Notes: generated by a model from the letters alone, not told the origin. Positions 16,286 through 24,531 are shown, counted from the first letter of the stretch. The stretch is DNA of 33,518 nt from Streptomyces bambusae (GCF_020532645.1 NZ_JAJAUZ010000076.1:1-33518), one strand, 5' to 3'. Made by a program: numbers and translations.

Positions 16286-18703
16286 TCAGCCGGCGTCGCC
16301 CGCCGCCCGCCGCACCCCGTCCCACAGCCGCTCCGCGTCCTCGCCGCGCCCGAGCGCCCGGTAGGTGGCGCCGAGACTGCCGCGGGCGGTCTCGGTCTTG
16401 GGATGGTCGGGCCCCAGGAGGCGCTCCCGCGAGGCGAGGACCTGTTCTTCCAGCGGCAGGGAGTCCTCGGCGCGCCCGAGGCGGTAGTAGGTGTTCGCCA
16501 GGTTCACCCGGGCGACCTGCAGCAGGGGGTGGTCGGGGGCGAGCAGGCGCTCCCGCGCCGCCAGGACCCGCTCCTGGAGCGGCAGCGCCTCTTCGAGGCG
16601 GCCCAGCTGGAACAGGACGGCGGCGAGGTTGGCCCGCGCGGAATGGACTTCCGGATGGTCCGGGTCGAGGAGGCGTTCCCCCGTGGCCAGCACCACCTCC
16701 AGGTGCGGCAGGGCCGCCGCGGGCAGGTCCAGGGCGACGTAGGTGGCGGCGAGGTTGTTGCGCGACCGCTGGGTCCGCGGGTGGTCGGGGCCCAGGAGAC
16801 GCTCGTACGCGGCCAGGACCGGCTCCTCCAGCGGCAGGGCTTCCGCGGGCCGCCCGAGGCCCGAGTAGCAGTGGGCGAGGTTGCTCCGGGCCGCATGGAG
16901 GTCGAGGTCGTCGGGGCCGAGGATGCGCTCGTACGCGGCCACGATCCGCGCGTGCAGCGGCAGGGCCCGCTCGGGGCGGTCGAAGTCGAGATGGATGAGC
17001 GCGAGGTTGTTGCGGGCGGTCTGGGCGCGGGGATGGTCGGGGCCCAGGAGACGGTCGAACGCGCCCACGACCTGCTCCTGGAGCACCTGCGCCTCGCCCA
17101 GGCGCCCGAGCAGACGGTAGGAGGTGGCGAGGAAGCCGCGGGCGGAATGGGTGTCGGGGTGGTCGGGCCCGAGAGCCTCCCCGAGCCGGGAGACCAGCGC
17201 CGCCCAGTGGTCCGCCGCAGCCTGGTGGAAGCCGTTCCACTCCAGGCTGAGACCCGCGCGGAACTCGATCTCGTGGGCGCCGTCCCCGTCCCTGGCACTG
17301 TCGCGGAACGGCCGCATGGCGTGGTGGTGCATGAGCACGGCGGCGTTGGCCCGCAGTACGGCGGCCAGGTCGCGCTCGAAGTGGTCGGGGCGCGGCCACA
17401 CGGAGACCAGCACGTCGGCCGCCATCTCCAGCACGGCCGGCAAGGCCTCCACCGGGACGGCCTCGCGGGTGGCCCGGGCGGTCAGGGCGTGGATGCGGAT
17501 CTGCCGGTGCGCGGCGCGGGAGTCGTACGTGATCAGGTGGTAGCGGTGCAGCACCCGCAGCGCGGCACGGGCCTGGGCCCAGGTCACGTCCTGCCCGGTG
17601 GACTGGGACAGGCGGTGCAGGAGGTCGGGGCTCTGCCACACGGATTCGGGATGCCCGGCCGGATCCAGCAGGCTCGTGACCAGCAGGACCGCGTCGGCCA
17701 GCCCGCCCGGGCAGGAGCGGCCGGCCGCTCCGAGCGACAGCAGCAGCGCGGCCGCCACGCCGCGGCCGTACTGCTCGGTGTCGGCCCAGCCGGGCAGCAG
17801 CCCGCCGAGGTGCTGCCCGCTGTCGGCGAGCAGGGCGAGGTACGCGGAGGCGGTGAGGTCCTCGTTGACGAGGTACGCGGCGGCATGCCCGAGGGCCAGC
17901 GGCAGCCGGCCCAGGGCCTCCGCGAGGTCCGCGGCCCGGTCTTCGAGGAGGTGGGCGGCGCCCTCGCCGGCCAGCCGGGTCCCGAGGTACCCGACCGCTT
18001 CCTCGGGCGTGTAGAGGTCGACGTCGACCCGGGTCCGGTTGCCGCCGGTCATCCGGGCGTCGCCGAGCCGGGTGGTGGCCAGGACCCAGCCGTTCGGGCC
18101 GGCCGGCCACCAGGGGCCGACCGCGTCCGGGTCGGTCACGTCGTCGAGGACCACCAGCCAGGACCGGTCGGTGGCGGCCGCCCAGTCGAGGAACGCCCGG
18201 GCGTCCGCCTCCGGCTCACGGCCCTCGGCCCCGGGTGCCCGGACCAGCCGGGCGGCGTGCGCGTACAGGGCGACGATCTGCTGCGCCTCGCCTGCCGGCA
18301 CCCACATCACGAGGTCCACGCCCGCCGACACCGCTTCGCTCGCGTACGCGGCCGCCAGCTGTGATTTCCCGACGCCTCCGCCGCCGGCGAGGACCTGCGT
18401 CAGGACGGCCGAGCCGGCGGCGGCCCGGGCGGCGTCGACGGCGGCCCGCAGCCGGGGCCGGGGCTGGAACGCGGTGGCGAGCAGCGGCACGGCACCCAGC
18501 CGCAGCGGCCAGGTCACCGGAGGCGCGGCGGCCGCATGATGATGGTGGTGCGTGCTGACCTTGTCACCGGCGACGACATCGCCTGCGACGGTGGTCGGGC
18601 TGTGGTCGCCGGTGACCCCGAGCGCGATGTTCCCGTCCGCGGAGACCGCCCGCGCACCCGGCTTGTCGCGCCCCCACCGACCCGTGTCGCCGCCCACTGC
18701 CAT
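16286..18703 (-). CDS. STAND ATPase (NB-ARC with seven TPR repeats)
   Basis: This 805-residue protein starts at ATG 18703 (ggtggggggcggg Shine-Dalgarno tract; a TTG at 18739 is also possible). Residues 30-48 hold a Gly-Asp-x-Ser-x-Thr-Thr-Val motif (VTGDHSPTTVAGDVV), followed by five histidines at 52-56. The NB-ARC domain has P-loop GGGGVGKS (107-114) and Walker B LVVLDD (183-188). The C-terminal ~296 residues are seven 42-residue TPRs of the pattern LLGPDHPxT..ARNNLAxTYxxLGR. The protein is the intact paralogue of the truncated gene at 1489-3336, nearly identical in long stretches. STAND ATPases are oligomerising sensors in immunity or signalling; trigger and output are unknown. A small exported-type peptide gene lies 94 bp upstream on the same strand. 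Confidence 0.93.
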   Translation of the reverse strand: MAVGGDTGRWGRDKPGARAVSADGNIALGVTGDHSPTTVAGDVVAGDKVSTHHHHHAAAAPPVTWPLRLGAVPLLATAFQPRPRLRAAVDAARAAAGSAVLTQVLAGGGGVGKSQLAAAYASEAVSAGVDLVMWVPAGEAQQIVALYAHAARLVRAPGAEGREPEADARAFLDWAAATDRSWLVVLDDVTDPDAVGPWWPAGPNGWVLATTRLGDARMTGGNRTRVDVDLYTPEEAVGYLGTRLAGEGAAHLLEDRAADLAEALGRLPLALGHAAAYLVNEDLTASAYLALLADSGQHLGGLLPGWADTEQYGRGVAAALLLSLGAAGRSCPGGLADAVLLVTSLLDPAGHPESVWQSPDLLHRLSQSTGQDVTWAQARAALRVLHRYHLITYDSRAAHRQIRIHALTARATREAVPVEALPAVLEMAADVLVSVWPRPDHFERDLAAVLRANAAVLMHHHAMRPFRDSARDGDGAHEIEFRAGLSLEWNGFHQAAADHWAALVSRLGEALGPDHPDTHSARGFLATSYRLLGRLGEAQVLQEQVVGAFDRLLGPDHPRAQTARNNLALIHLDFDRPERALPLHARIVAAYERILGPDDLDLHAARSNLAHCYSGLGRPAEALPLEEPVLAAYERLLGPDHPRTQRSRNNLAATYVALDLPAAALPHLEVVLATGERLLDPDHPEVHSARANLAAVLFQLGRLEEALPLQERVLAARERLLAPDHPLLQVARVNLANTYYRLGRAEDSLPLEEQVLASRERLLGPDHPKTETARGSLGATYRALGRGEDAERLWDGVRRAAGDAG

Positions 18704-18797
18704 CCCGCCCCCCACCGCGACCTGCCCCGTCCAGGCCAACGTAGCCGTGGACGGGGCAGGACATCCGGTGAAGCCGGAAGACCGCGGGCGCGGACCG

Positions 18798-18989
18798 TCA
18801 GTTGTCGGAGCCGACCGTGTTGTCGTGGCCCGCGTTGAAGACGTCGTCGGCGGCGAACTGCAGCCAGTCGCCGAAGACGATCGTGTACGAGGTGTGCGGG
18901 TGGTAGTCGATGTTCACGTCGGCGTTCGCGACACCGGCGCCGCCGAACAGGATCGCGCCGGCGGCAAGGGCGGTGAGGAAGGGACGCAT
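18798..18989 (-). CDS. small exported or membrane-tethered peptide
   Basis: A 63-residue product starts at ATG 18989 with agagg 8 nt before it. The N-terminus is a clean signal sequence (MRPFLTALAAGAILFGGAGV) with an ANA cleavage site, leaving a mature peptide of about 40 residues without cysteine. It ends in AGHDNTVGSDN. That tail resembles the Gly-Asp-x-Asn-x-Val motifs in the two STAND ATPases and in the membrane protein at 3333-3752. It lies 94 bp upstream of the intact STAND gene on the same strand. It is not a chaplin and I recognise no family. Confidence 0.65.
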   Translation of the reverse strand: MRPFLTALAAGAILFGGAGVANADVNIDYHPHTSYTIVFGDWLQFAADDVFNAGHDNTVGSDN

Positions 18990-19277
18990 GACAGACACCT
19001 CTCGGCAGGAGGGACGGGGAAGCCCCCAAGCTAGGACGTCCGCCCGCCCGCCCTCCCCGCAGCTCCCGGCGCGTCCCTTCGTTCAGCCGATTGGCGGCAG
19101 CCGGTACGGCAGCCGGTACGGCGGCCATGCCGGCAGCGACCGAAGCGACCGAAGCGACCGGACTTCCGAGGTGGCGCGAGCAGCGGGGACGACCGGCGGC
19201 GGACGGCCGGGCGAGCTGCGGGCCGGGCGGCGGGGTCCGGGCTGCGGGCCCGGGCGCGGATCAGGCCCGGGTGCGGA
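18990..19277. other. intergenic stretch
   Basis: No gene is supported. The stretch holds the promoter side of the small exported peptide gene, two 12-bp repeats cagccggtacgg (19098-19121) and the 9-bp triple repeat at 19135-19161. Confidence 0.6.
19135..19161 (+). repeat. 3 x 9-bp tandem repeat (agcgaccga type)
   Basis: Units agcgaccga, agcgaccga and agcgaccgg match the repeat at 9664-9690 in unit, copy number and intergenic setting. Confidence 0.7.
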
Positions 19278-20768
19278 TCAGGACCGGCCGCCGCTGCCGC
19301 CCGCTTCCGCGATGTCCAGCAGGCGGTGCATCAGCGCGACCGGCAGCGCCGGATTGCGGGCGGCCTCGCGCGGCCGGCCGTCCGCGCCGAGCAGGGCGAC
19401 CAGCCGGGGGAGCGGCAGCCGCGGGTCGCCCGCGGCGTGCCCGCCGACCATGGCGTCCGGGTCGTGGGTCAGCCGCTCGACGAGGTCCGGGCCGGCGTCG
19501 GGGTCGAACAGGGCGGCGTACCGGAGCCGGGGGTTCGCGTCGTCGGCGAAACGGGCGAGACCGGGGCGCGCGAAGGAGCTGCAGTGCGCCAGCGAGCCCC
19601 AGCTCAGCCCGTCCCAGTCGGCGAACATCTCCAGCAGCAGCTCGTGCGGGGCGTGGTCGTTCTCGCAGAGCATGAGCCGTACGAAGTAGTCCTCGTCGGC
19701 GGCCAGCCGGGCGACCACGTCCGCCGGCAGCTCGGGCGCGCACGTGACGCCGCGCCGCAGCAGCACGTGCCCCGAGGCCGCGAACGCGCGGAGCGCCGCC
19801 GGGTCGCCGAAACGCTCCTCCACACAGGCCGGCACCGGGCGGCGGCCCTTCGGCACGGGATGGTCGACAGCCGCGCGCTGCGCCTCGGTGAGGTCCGCCC
19901 GCAGCGACACGGCCAGCCGGACGGCGGGGTCCGGGTCACCGGCCAGGGAGAGGGCGAGCCCGGTGGGCAGGTGCGGATTGGCCGCGGCCGCCCGGCGCAG
20001 AGCCGCGTCCTCGTGCGCGGCCAGGTGGGCGGCGAGCGCGGCGTCCACGGGCGCCCGGTGCGCGGTGTCGCGGCGCCGGCCCTCCGCCGTCTCGGCGAGG
20101 AACCCGTCGACGGTGGTCGGCAGCGGCGGCTCGGTGTGCGTGGCCCGCTCGACGGCCCGGCGGACCTGCGGATCCGGATCGGCCGTGAGGACCGACCGTA
20201 TGTCGGGCCGCAGGCGGTCCCAGGAGTGGGCAGCGGCGGCCCGGACGCGGGGGTCGGGGTCCTGCGCGAGGGTGTGCAGTGGCGCGTCGGGCAGGCCGGG
20301 CAGGCAGGTGGCGAAGTACCGGATGCGGGGCTCCGGGTCGGCCGCGAGCCGTACGACCGTCCGGGCCGGCAGCGCGACGGCGTAATCGCCGGCGCAGAAC
20401 ACGGCGGCGCGGCGCACGTTCGGATCCGGGTCTTCCGCCAGGGCTGCCAGCTCGGCGGCCGGCAGCTGCGGGTTCTCGGCCACGGTCCGGCGGACGTCCG
20501 GGTCGGGGTGTGCGGCGGCGGTGCGGGCCGCCACCGGGGTCAGCCGGCAGTATGCGAGCCAGTGCCGGGCGCGGGGCAGCGGGTCGGCCGAGAACACCCG
20601 GAGCTGTACGTCGTCCGGCGCGGCCGGGTTCACGGCCAGGCCGACGATCCACTCCGCGTGGAGGGCGGTGTCGGCCGTGAGCCGCCGTACGGCTTCGTTC
20701 CGGGCCGCGGCCGTCGTGGCGACCGTGCCGAACGCCGTTTCTGTGGTGTTATCTGCCCAGGCTGTCAT
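19278..20768 (-). CDS. HEAT/LRV-type alpha-solenoid repeat protein
   Basis: This 496-residue protein starts at ATG 20768 (gagaag Shine-Dalgarno). It is built almost wholly of short helical repeats with the recurring pattern LAEDPDPNVRRAAV, LAADPEPRIRYFA, LAQDPDPRVRAAAA, LTADPDPQVRRAV, LAGDPDPAVRLAV. This is the leucine-rich-variant/HEAT signature. No enzymatic motif is present, so a scaffold or protein-binding role is likely. There is no signal peptide or membrane helix. It is divergent from the ASCH gene. Confidence 0.85.
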   Translation of the reverse strand: MTAWADNTTETAFGTVATTAAARNEAVRRLTADTALHAEWIVGLAVNPAAPDDVQLRVFSADPLPRARHWLAYCRLTPVAARTAAAHPDPDVRRTVAENPQLPAAELAALAEDPDPNVRRAAVFCAGDYAVALPARTVVRLAADPEPRIRYFATCLPGLPDAPLHTLAQDPDPRVRAAAAHSWDRLRPDIRSVLTADPDPQVRRAVERATHTEPPLPTTVDGFLAETAEGRRRDTAHRAPVDAALAAHLAAHEDAALRRAAAANPHLPTGLALSLAGDPDPAVRLAVSLRADLTEAQRAAVDHPVPKGRRPVPACVEERFGDPAALRAFAASGHVLLRRGVTCAPELPADVVARLAADEDYFVRLMLCENDHAPHELLLEMFADWDGLSWGSLAHCSSFARPGLARFADDANPRLRYAALFDPDAGPDLVERLTHDPDAMVGGHAAGDPRLPLPRLVALLGADGRPREAARNPALPVALMHRLLDIAEAGGSGGRS

Positions 20769-20861
20769 GGAAGTGATCTTCTCAATTCGTTTCTGCAGCC
20801 GGGAACCACGTAGACTCGTTGACCGTTCATCCAATGGACTGCCTCGGCCGGCCTCCCCCCC

Positions 20862-20923
20862 GCCGGCTCGGGGCACGGCCCCGACCGGCCTCTCCCCCCC
20901 TGGCCGGTCGGGGCACCCTTTTA
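20862..20923 (+). terminator. attenuator-like terminator/antiterminator upstream of the ASCH gene
   Basis: Segments gccccgaccggcc (20878-20890) and ggccggtcggggc (20902-20914) are perfect 13-bp complements with an 11-nt loop, followed by accctttta. This has the form of a Rho-independent terminator on the plus strand. An earlier segment gccggctcggggc (20862-20874) can pair with the middle segment instead, with one bulge. A tagact sequence near 20811 could be the promoter -10. Confidence 0.5.
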
Positions 20924-20966
20924 TGCTGGTGCCGCGAATCGATTCACGTCGGAGGGGACCCACAGC

Positions 20967-21383
20967 ATGTGGCCGAGGGTGAACGGCATGCGCACCATGG
21001 AGCTCGGCACCGAAGGCAGGCTGCGCGACCGGCTGAACGCACTCGTCCTGTCCGGCGAGAAGCGGGCCACCACCGGCCTCCTCCAGGAGTACGTGAACGA
21101 AACGGAAGGCCTGGAGTTCGTCGGCGAACGCCTGGCCCTCCTCGACAACTCCGGCCGGCAGCAGGCCACGATCGAAATCACCGCCGTCCGGGTCCTCCCC
21201 CTCGACCAGGTCCCCTGGTCGCACGCCCAGGCAGAAGGCGAAGGCGACCCCACCCTCGAAGCCTGGCGCACCGTCCACGAATCCTTCTGGACCAAAATCG
21301 GCACCCCCGCCCAACCCGACACCCCGGTCGTCTGCCTGTCCTTCCGCCTGCTGGCGGAGGAGGAGCCGGGGGAGGCGGCGTAA
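20967..21383 (+). CDS. ASCH-domain protein
   Basis: This 138-residue protein starts at ATG 20967, 7-9 nt after a strong ggagggg; a second ATG lies seven codons on. LNALVLSGEKRATTGLL is the ASCH signature (the SGEKR/KT loop), followed by GERLALLDNSGRQQATIEITAVRVLPLDQVPW and a C-terminal FWTKIG...VCLSFRLL strand. ASCH domains share the PUA fold, bind RNA or nucleosides, and some hydrolyse N4-acetylcytidine. The exact role here is open. The leader carries an attenuator-like structure, so expression may be controlled after initiation. Confidence 0.88.
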   Translation: MWPRVNGMRTMELGTEGRLRDRLNALVLSGEKRATTGLLQEYVNETEGLEFVGERLALLDNSGRQQATIEITAVRVLPLDQVPWSHAQAEGEGDPTLEAWRTVHESFWTKIGTPAQPDTPVVCLSFRLLAEEEPGEAA

Positions 21384-21432
21384 CACCCCGGCCGCCGCCG
21401 TCCGGTCTGCGTGGCGTGCGATCGAACGAGGC

Positions 21433-21849
21433 CTATGTGTCGACCTGCTCCGCCGGGACTCGCCAATGCGCGTGGCAGGCGCAGTCCGTGTGACACGGGC
21501 AGTCGCAGCGGCGGGCGGGCAGGGCCAGGTCGGCGTAGGAGGTGCGCACCGCGCCGGGCCGACAGTAGCCGTGCTCGCCCAGCCGGCACGCGGGCAGGAG
21601 CTCTGTCGTCCCGTCGGCGAAGGCGTGCACCGGGGGCACATCGAGTTTTGAGGCGCATGCGCGGTGGGCGTAGAGGTGCGGCGCGGCGCCTTCGGCACTG
21701 GCGGGGTTCGTGCGGATGCACACGTCGGCACCGGGCCGGGGGCAGTAGGTGCACGGTCTGGTGCCGCCCGGTCGGTCTGCCATGCGGGTGGGCACCATGG
21801 GTCCGGGTGCGGCGTCCGTTGCCTTCTTCTGCGTGGCTTGCCGGATCAT
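21433..21849 (-). CDS. cysteine-rich hypothetical protein
   Basis: The product from ATG 21849 is 138 residues. It has many Cys and His residues: CTYCPRPGADVC, HRAC, then CRLGEHGYC and a C-terminal CDCPCHTDCACHAH cluster. The pattern suggests bound zinc rather than disulphides, as no signal sequence is present. Later ATGs (MVPT, MADRP) could be the true start. It diverges from the XRE regulator across 99 bp, and two gtgacgg repeats 10 bp apart (21864, 21874) lie just upstream. I do not recognise a family. Confidence 0.6.
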   Translation of the reverse strand: MIRQATQKKATDAAPGPMVPTRMADRPGGTRPCTYCPRPGADVCIRTNPASAEGAAPHLYAHRACASKLDVPPVHAFADGTTELLPACRLGEHGYCRPGAVRTSYADLALPARRCDCPCHTDCACHAHWRVPAEQVDT

Positions 21850-21907
21850 GCCGTCAGAATCCTGTGACGGACCGTGACGGCCCGATATCCGAGCGGTAAT
21901 CTCACCG

Positions 21908-21927
21908 TGGGATGCATTCCCATCCCA
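21908..21927 (+). promoter_or_regulatory. palindrome upstream of the XRE regulator
   Basis: Arms tgggatg and catccca are perfect 7-bp complements around cattcc, ending 21 bp before the regulator ATG. Its size and position suit a dimeric XRE protein repressing its own gene; this is inference. Confidence 0.4.
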
Positions 21928-21948
21928 GCGTGGGACTGGAGGTCGGCA

Positions 21949-22799
21949 ATGGCGGTCGGATACACGCCTGTTGAAGTGCCGGGCTGGGCATGGGAGCGTG
22001 CCCAAGTACGCCAAGTCCTGCGCGCTCGGGACGTCGGCGCAGTGTTCCGGTTCGTGCAGCAGTACACCGGCGCCAGTCAGGCCCGGATCGCCACGGCCAC
22101 CGGCATGACGCAGGGCCGCGTCAACGAGATCATCAACGGGAAGCGGGAAGTGTCCCGGCTCGACGTGTTCGAGCGGATCGCCGACGGCCTGCGCTTGCCA
22201 GACGACGCCCGGCACCTCCTCGGCCTGGCCGCCAGCCGTGAACGGCGGGTCGGCGGCGTCGCGTTCGACCTGACGGCCTTCCCCGAGTCGTCCGCGTCTA
22301 CGCCTCCCAGGCATCCGCGCAGGACGAAATCCAGCAGCAGGCCCGAGCTGCTCAGGAACTGGACATCCTCGCCGTCCGCGGGCTTGGCCTGATCGGCCTG
22401 AACGACTCGATGCTCCGGAGCGCGCTGGCTCGGACCGACTCCACAGCGCGCGTCCGGCTGCGGGTGCTGCTGCTCGATCCCGATTCTCCTGCGCTCGCGC
22501 TGCGGGCCGCGGAGATCGGGGAGTCGGCCGAGTCCCTGGCCGGCGGGGTACGGCTCGCCGAGGCGCGGCTGAGGGAACTTGCCGGTGCTGCGGACATCGA
22601 GGTGTACCGGTACGGGATGCTGCCGACCTGGCGCATCATCCGCACGGACAACACCATGTTCGTCGGCGCCTTCGATGCCGGCTGGGAAGGGCACGAGAGT
22701 GCCACGTACAAGGTGATGGAGACGCCGCACGGGCCCCTGTACCGGGGGTTCAGGCGCATGTTCGAGGCGGTCGTCGACGGGGCTGAGCGCACGGTCTGA
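21949..22799 (+). pseudogene. XRE-family regulator, single frameshift
   Basis: ATG 21949 follows ggagg. The first frame encodes an XRE helix-turn-helix (ASQARIATATGMTQGRVNEIINGKREVS, about residues 42-69) and runs to a stop at 22392, but loses similarity after GGVAFDLTAFP. A second frame continues at once as RVVRVYASQASAQDEIQQQ, then ELDILAVRGLGLIGLND, and on to DAGWEGHESATYKV and the stop at 22799. From memory, this is the C-terminal domain of streptomycete regulators of this type. Adding one C to the cccc run near 22280 (ttccccgag) would join them. This could be a real mutation, a phase-variable tract or a sequencing error. Confidence 0.75.
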
Positions 22800-22819
22800 G
22801 CTGGGAAGGGGAAACCGGA

Positions 22820-23377
22820 GTGATCGAGGCGGAGCTGAAGGCGCGCGTCCACGAGCCGGAGAGCGTGCTGCGAGCGCTGGACGGCCGGGCCGCCGCGCGG
22901 GCAGAGGTATATCAGGACACGTACTACGACCGGCCCGACGGCGACCTGGAGAAGGCCGACCAGGAACTGCGGGTCCGCACGGTGCACGGGGCGGACGCGA
23001 CGCGCACGGTCCTGACGTACAAGGGGGCCGCGGTCGACGCCGAGTCGGGCTCCAAGCCCGAGCACGAGACTGCCGTCGCGGACGCCGAAGCGGTCCACGG
23101 CCTGCTGCGCGGCCTCGGCTACGTGCCGGTGATCGCCTTCGAGAAGCGGTGCCGCAACTACGCCTTCGAGGCCCGCGGCCGGCAGATGCTCGCCACCCTC
23201 GTCCGCGTCCCCGAACTCGACGGCACCTTCCTCGAACTCGAAACCCCGGCCGCCGAGGACGGCGTCAGCGCCGCCCTGGACGACGTACGGGCCGTTCTCG
23301 CCGAACTGGGCATCGCACCTGCGGACTTGACACGGGAGACGTACACGGGCGCCGTCGCGGCCCGCCGTCGGACCTGA
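22820..23377 (+). CDS. CYTH-domain protein (class IV adenylate cyclase / thiamine-triphosphatase-like)
   Basis: The GTG start at 22820 is preceded by gggaagggg. The 185-residue protein begins with the CYTH ExExK signature (Glu3, Glu5, Lys7 in IEAELKAR). It continues with the tunnel-fold strands DTYYDRPDGDL, QELRVRTV, TVLTYKG, EHETAV, FEKRCRNY and TFLELETPA. CYTH enzymes bind triphosphates through basic residues and metal ions. Single-domain forms of this length are either CyaB-type cyclases or triphosphatases, and sequence alone does not decide. It lies 20 bp after the frameshifted XRE gene, so probably one transcript. Confidence 0.9.
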   Translation: MIEAELKARVHEPESVLRALDGRAAARAEVYQDTYYDRPDGDLEKADQELRVRTVHGADATRTVLTYKGAAVDAESGSKPEHETAVADAEAVHGLLRGLGYVPVIAFEKRCRNYAFEARGRQMLATLVRVPELDGTFLELETPAAEDGVSAALDDVRAVLAELGIAPADLTRETYTGAVAARRRT

Positions 23378-23456
23378 CCCCCGGGCCTTCGGGACATCAA
23401 CCAGCCTGAGGTCCAATCCTGCGGAGGAGACGCGGCGGAAGACGCACCACGGCCGA

Positions 23457-23861
23457 ATGGCCCGGCAGACTGCACGTATGCAGCTCCCCGTCGAGGCCGT
23501 CGATGCCACCGTCCTGATCGAAGTCGTGCGCATCTCCGGCCTCCCGGCGCGCCGTACCGACCCCTACCCGGGGCGGACCACCGCCCACTGGGCCGGCCCG
23601 GACGTCACCGGCGTGCTCCGCCTGATCGAGAGCCTGCCCGGCAGCGAGCAGCACCGCTGCGGCTTCTCCCCGGGCTGGGGCATCCGCGCCTACGACGACT
23701 CCCTCACCCTCCCCCTGTACGAAGCCGCCTTCTGCTTCACCTGCCACGAGGCCCGCCTCCACGGCCCCACCATCCCCGCGGTCCTCACCACCCAGTTCTT
23801 CCACCCCGACACCCCACCGGGCCAGGCGCTGTTGAGCCGATTCCGGGCGACGGAGGGGTAG
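23457..23861 (+). CDS. hypothetical protein
   Basis: A 134-residue product from ATG 23457, or 127 residues from ATG 23478; neither has a good Shine-Dalgarno. The composition is that of a real soluble protein (VDATVLIEVVRISGLPARRTDPYPG..., a central GFSPGWGIRAYDDSLTLPLYEAAFCFTCHEARLHG). A CFTC pair is present, but no family is recognised. It converges on the three-gene operon that ends at 23885. Confidence 0.65.
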   Translation: MARQTARMQLPVEAVDATVLIEVVRISGLPARRTDPYPGRTTAHWAGPDVTGVLRLIESLPGSEQHRCGFSPGWGIRAYDDSLTLPLYEAAFCFTCHEARLHGPTIPAVLTTQFFHPDTPPGQALLSRFRATEG

Positions 23862-23884
23862 CAGGGGTCGCGGAACCGCTTGCG

Positions 23885-24163
23885 CTACAGCAGGTGTGGT
23901 GGGGGAACAACGAGCACAACAGCGATCATCCGCGGTCGACTTCGGGGCAGGAACTGGGTCTCAAACCATCCTCCGGATGGCAGGGTGTGCCTACGAGCGG
24001 TGCCAGTTGTGGCGGCCCCCAGCCCGGCAGGGTCGATTCCCAGATTGGCAAGCTCGGTGATCTGGTCGGCGATCGCCTTCACCTCGTCGCGGACCTCTTT
24101 GGGATACCCGATCTCGTCCTCGGTGTGGAAGGCGTACTCCCACACCCACACGTCATCGCTCAC
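23885..24163 (-). CDS. small RelE-like candidate toxin, third gene of an overlapping operon
   Basis: The GTG at 24163-24161 overlaps the stop of the preceding gene (GTGA). The 92-residue product starts SDDVWVWEYAFH and has a helix (PKEVRDEVKAIADQITELANLGIDP). It ends in strands (RRHTLPSGGWFETQFLPRSRPRMIAVVLVV), the helix-then-sheet order of RelE/ParE-type toxins. I see no diagnostic catalytic motif, so the toxin call rests on size, order and coupling. Confidence 0.6.
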   Translation of the reverse strand: MSDDVWVWEYAFHTEDEIGYPKEVRDEVKAIADQITELANLGIDPAGLGAATTGTARRHTLPSGGWFETQFLPRSRPRMIAVVLVVPPPHLL

Positions 24164-24531
24164 CAGGGGACCGGGCCCGCGGTACGGAGACCGGCTTCGG
24201 CGGCGGCGTCGTGACGGATTCGGGCGATCTCGGCCGTGATCCTGCGCGCCTCCTCGAGGTTGGTCGCCAGTGAGGCCCGGGTTTCGAGAGCATGCAGACG
24301 ACCCGCCCGCTCGGGGTGCCGGGCGATGGCCACTTCGATGGCCCACGCCTCGGCGAACGCACGCATCGGCACTGCGGAGACCTCGGTGCGGGCGCGCTCG
24401 GTGCTCGCTGCCCGGTCCCGGTCGAAATCAGGCAGAAGATGCGGCGCGACCTGGGCCAAGGCGGCTCGGATCGCTTCCGCCTGTACGGGTGGCTGAGGAG
24501 TATCGGGAGTTTTGGGGGCGGGGTGGCTCAT
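24160..24531 (-). CDS. DUF6247-like protein, possible antitoxin
   Basis: A 123-residue product from ATG 24531, whose ATG overlaps the stop of the preceding gene (ATGA). A Pro-rich start leads into IRAALAQVAPHLLPDFDRDRA, then MRAFAEAWAIEVAIARHPERAGRL and a helical C-terminus. From memory this matches the streptomycete DUF6247 family, often found next to a small RelE-like protein. That pairing suggests an antitoxin role, which is inference. Confidence 0.7.
   Translation of the reverse strand: MSHPAPKTPDTPQPPVQAEAIRAALAQVAPHLLPDFDRDRAASTERARTEVSAVPMRAFAEAWAIEVAIARHPERAGRLHALETRASLATNLEEARRITAEIARIRHDAAAEAGLRTAGPVPW

Noticed and set aside
15986..18364. A long plus-strand open frame opposite the intact STAND gene
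   Set aside because: The minus strand encodes NB-ARC and seven regular TPRs; the plus frame is repetitive shadow sequence.
18798..18989. Chaplin or lantibiotic precursor
   Set aside because: No cysteine and no chaplin core motif; the signal sequence and tail fit neither.
20819..21493. A plus-strand frame overlapping the attenuator and the ASCH gene
   Set aside because: It runs out of frame through the well-supported ASCH gene and is explained by GC bias.
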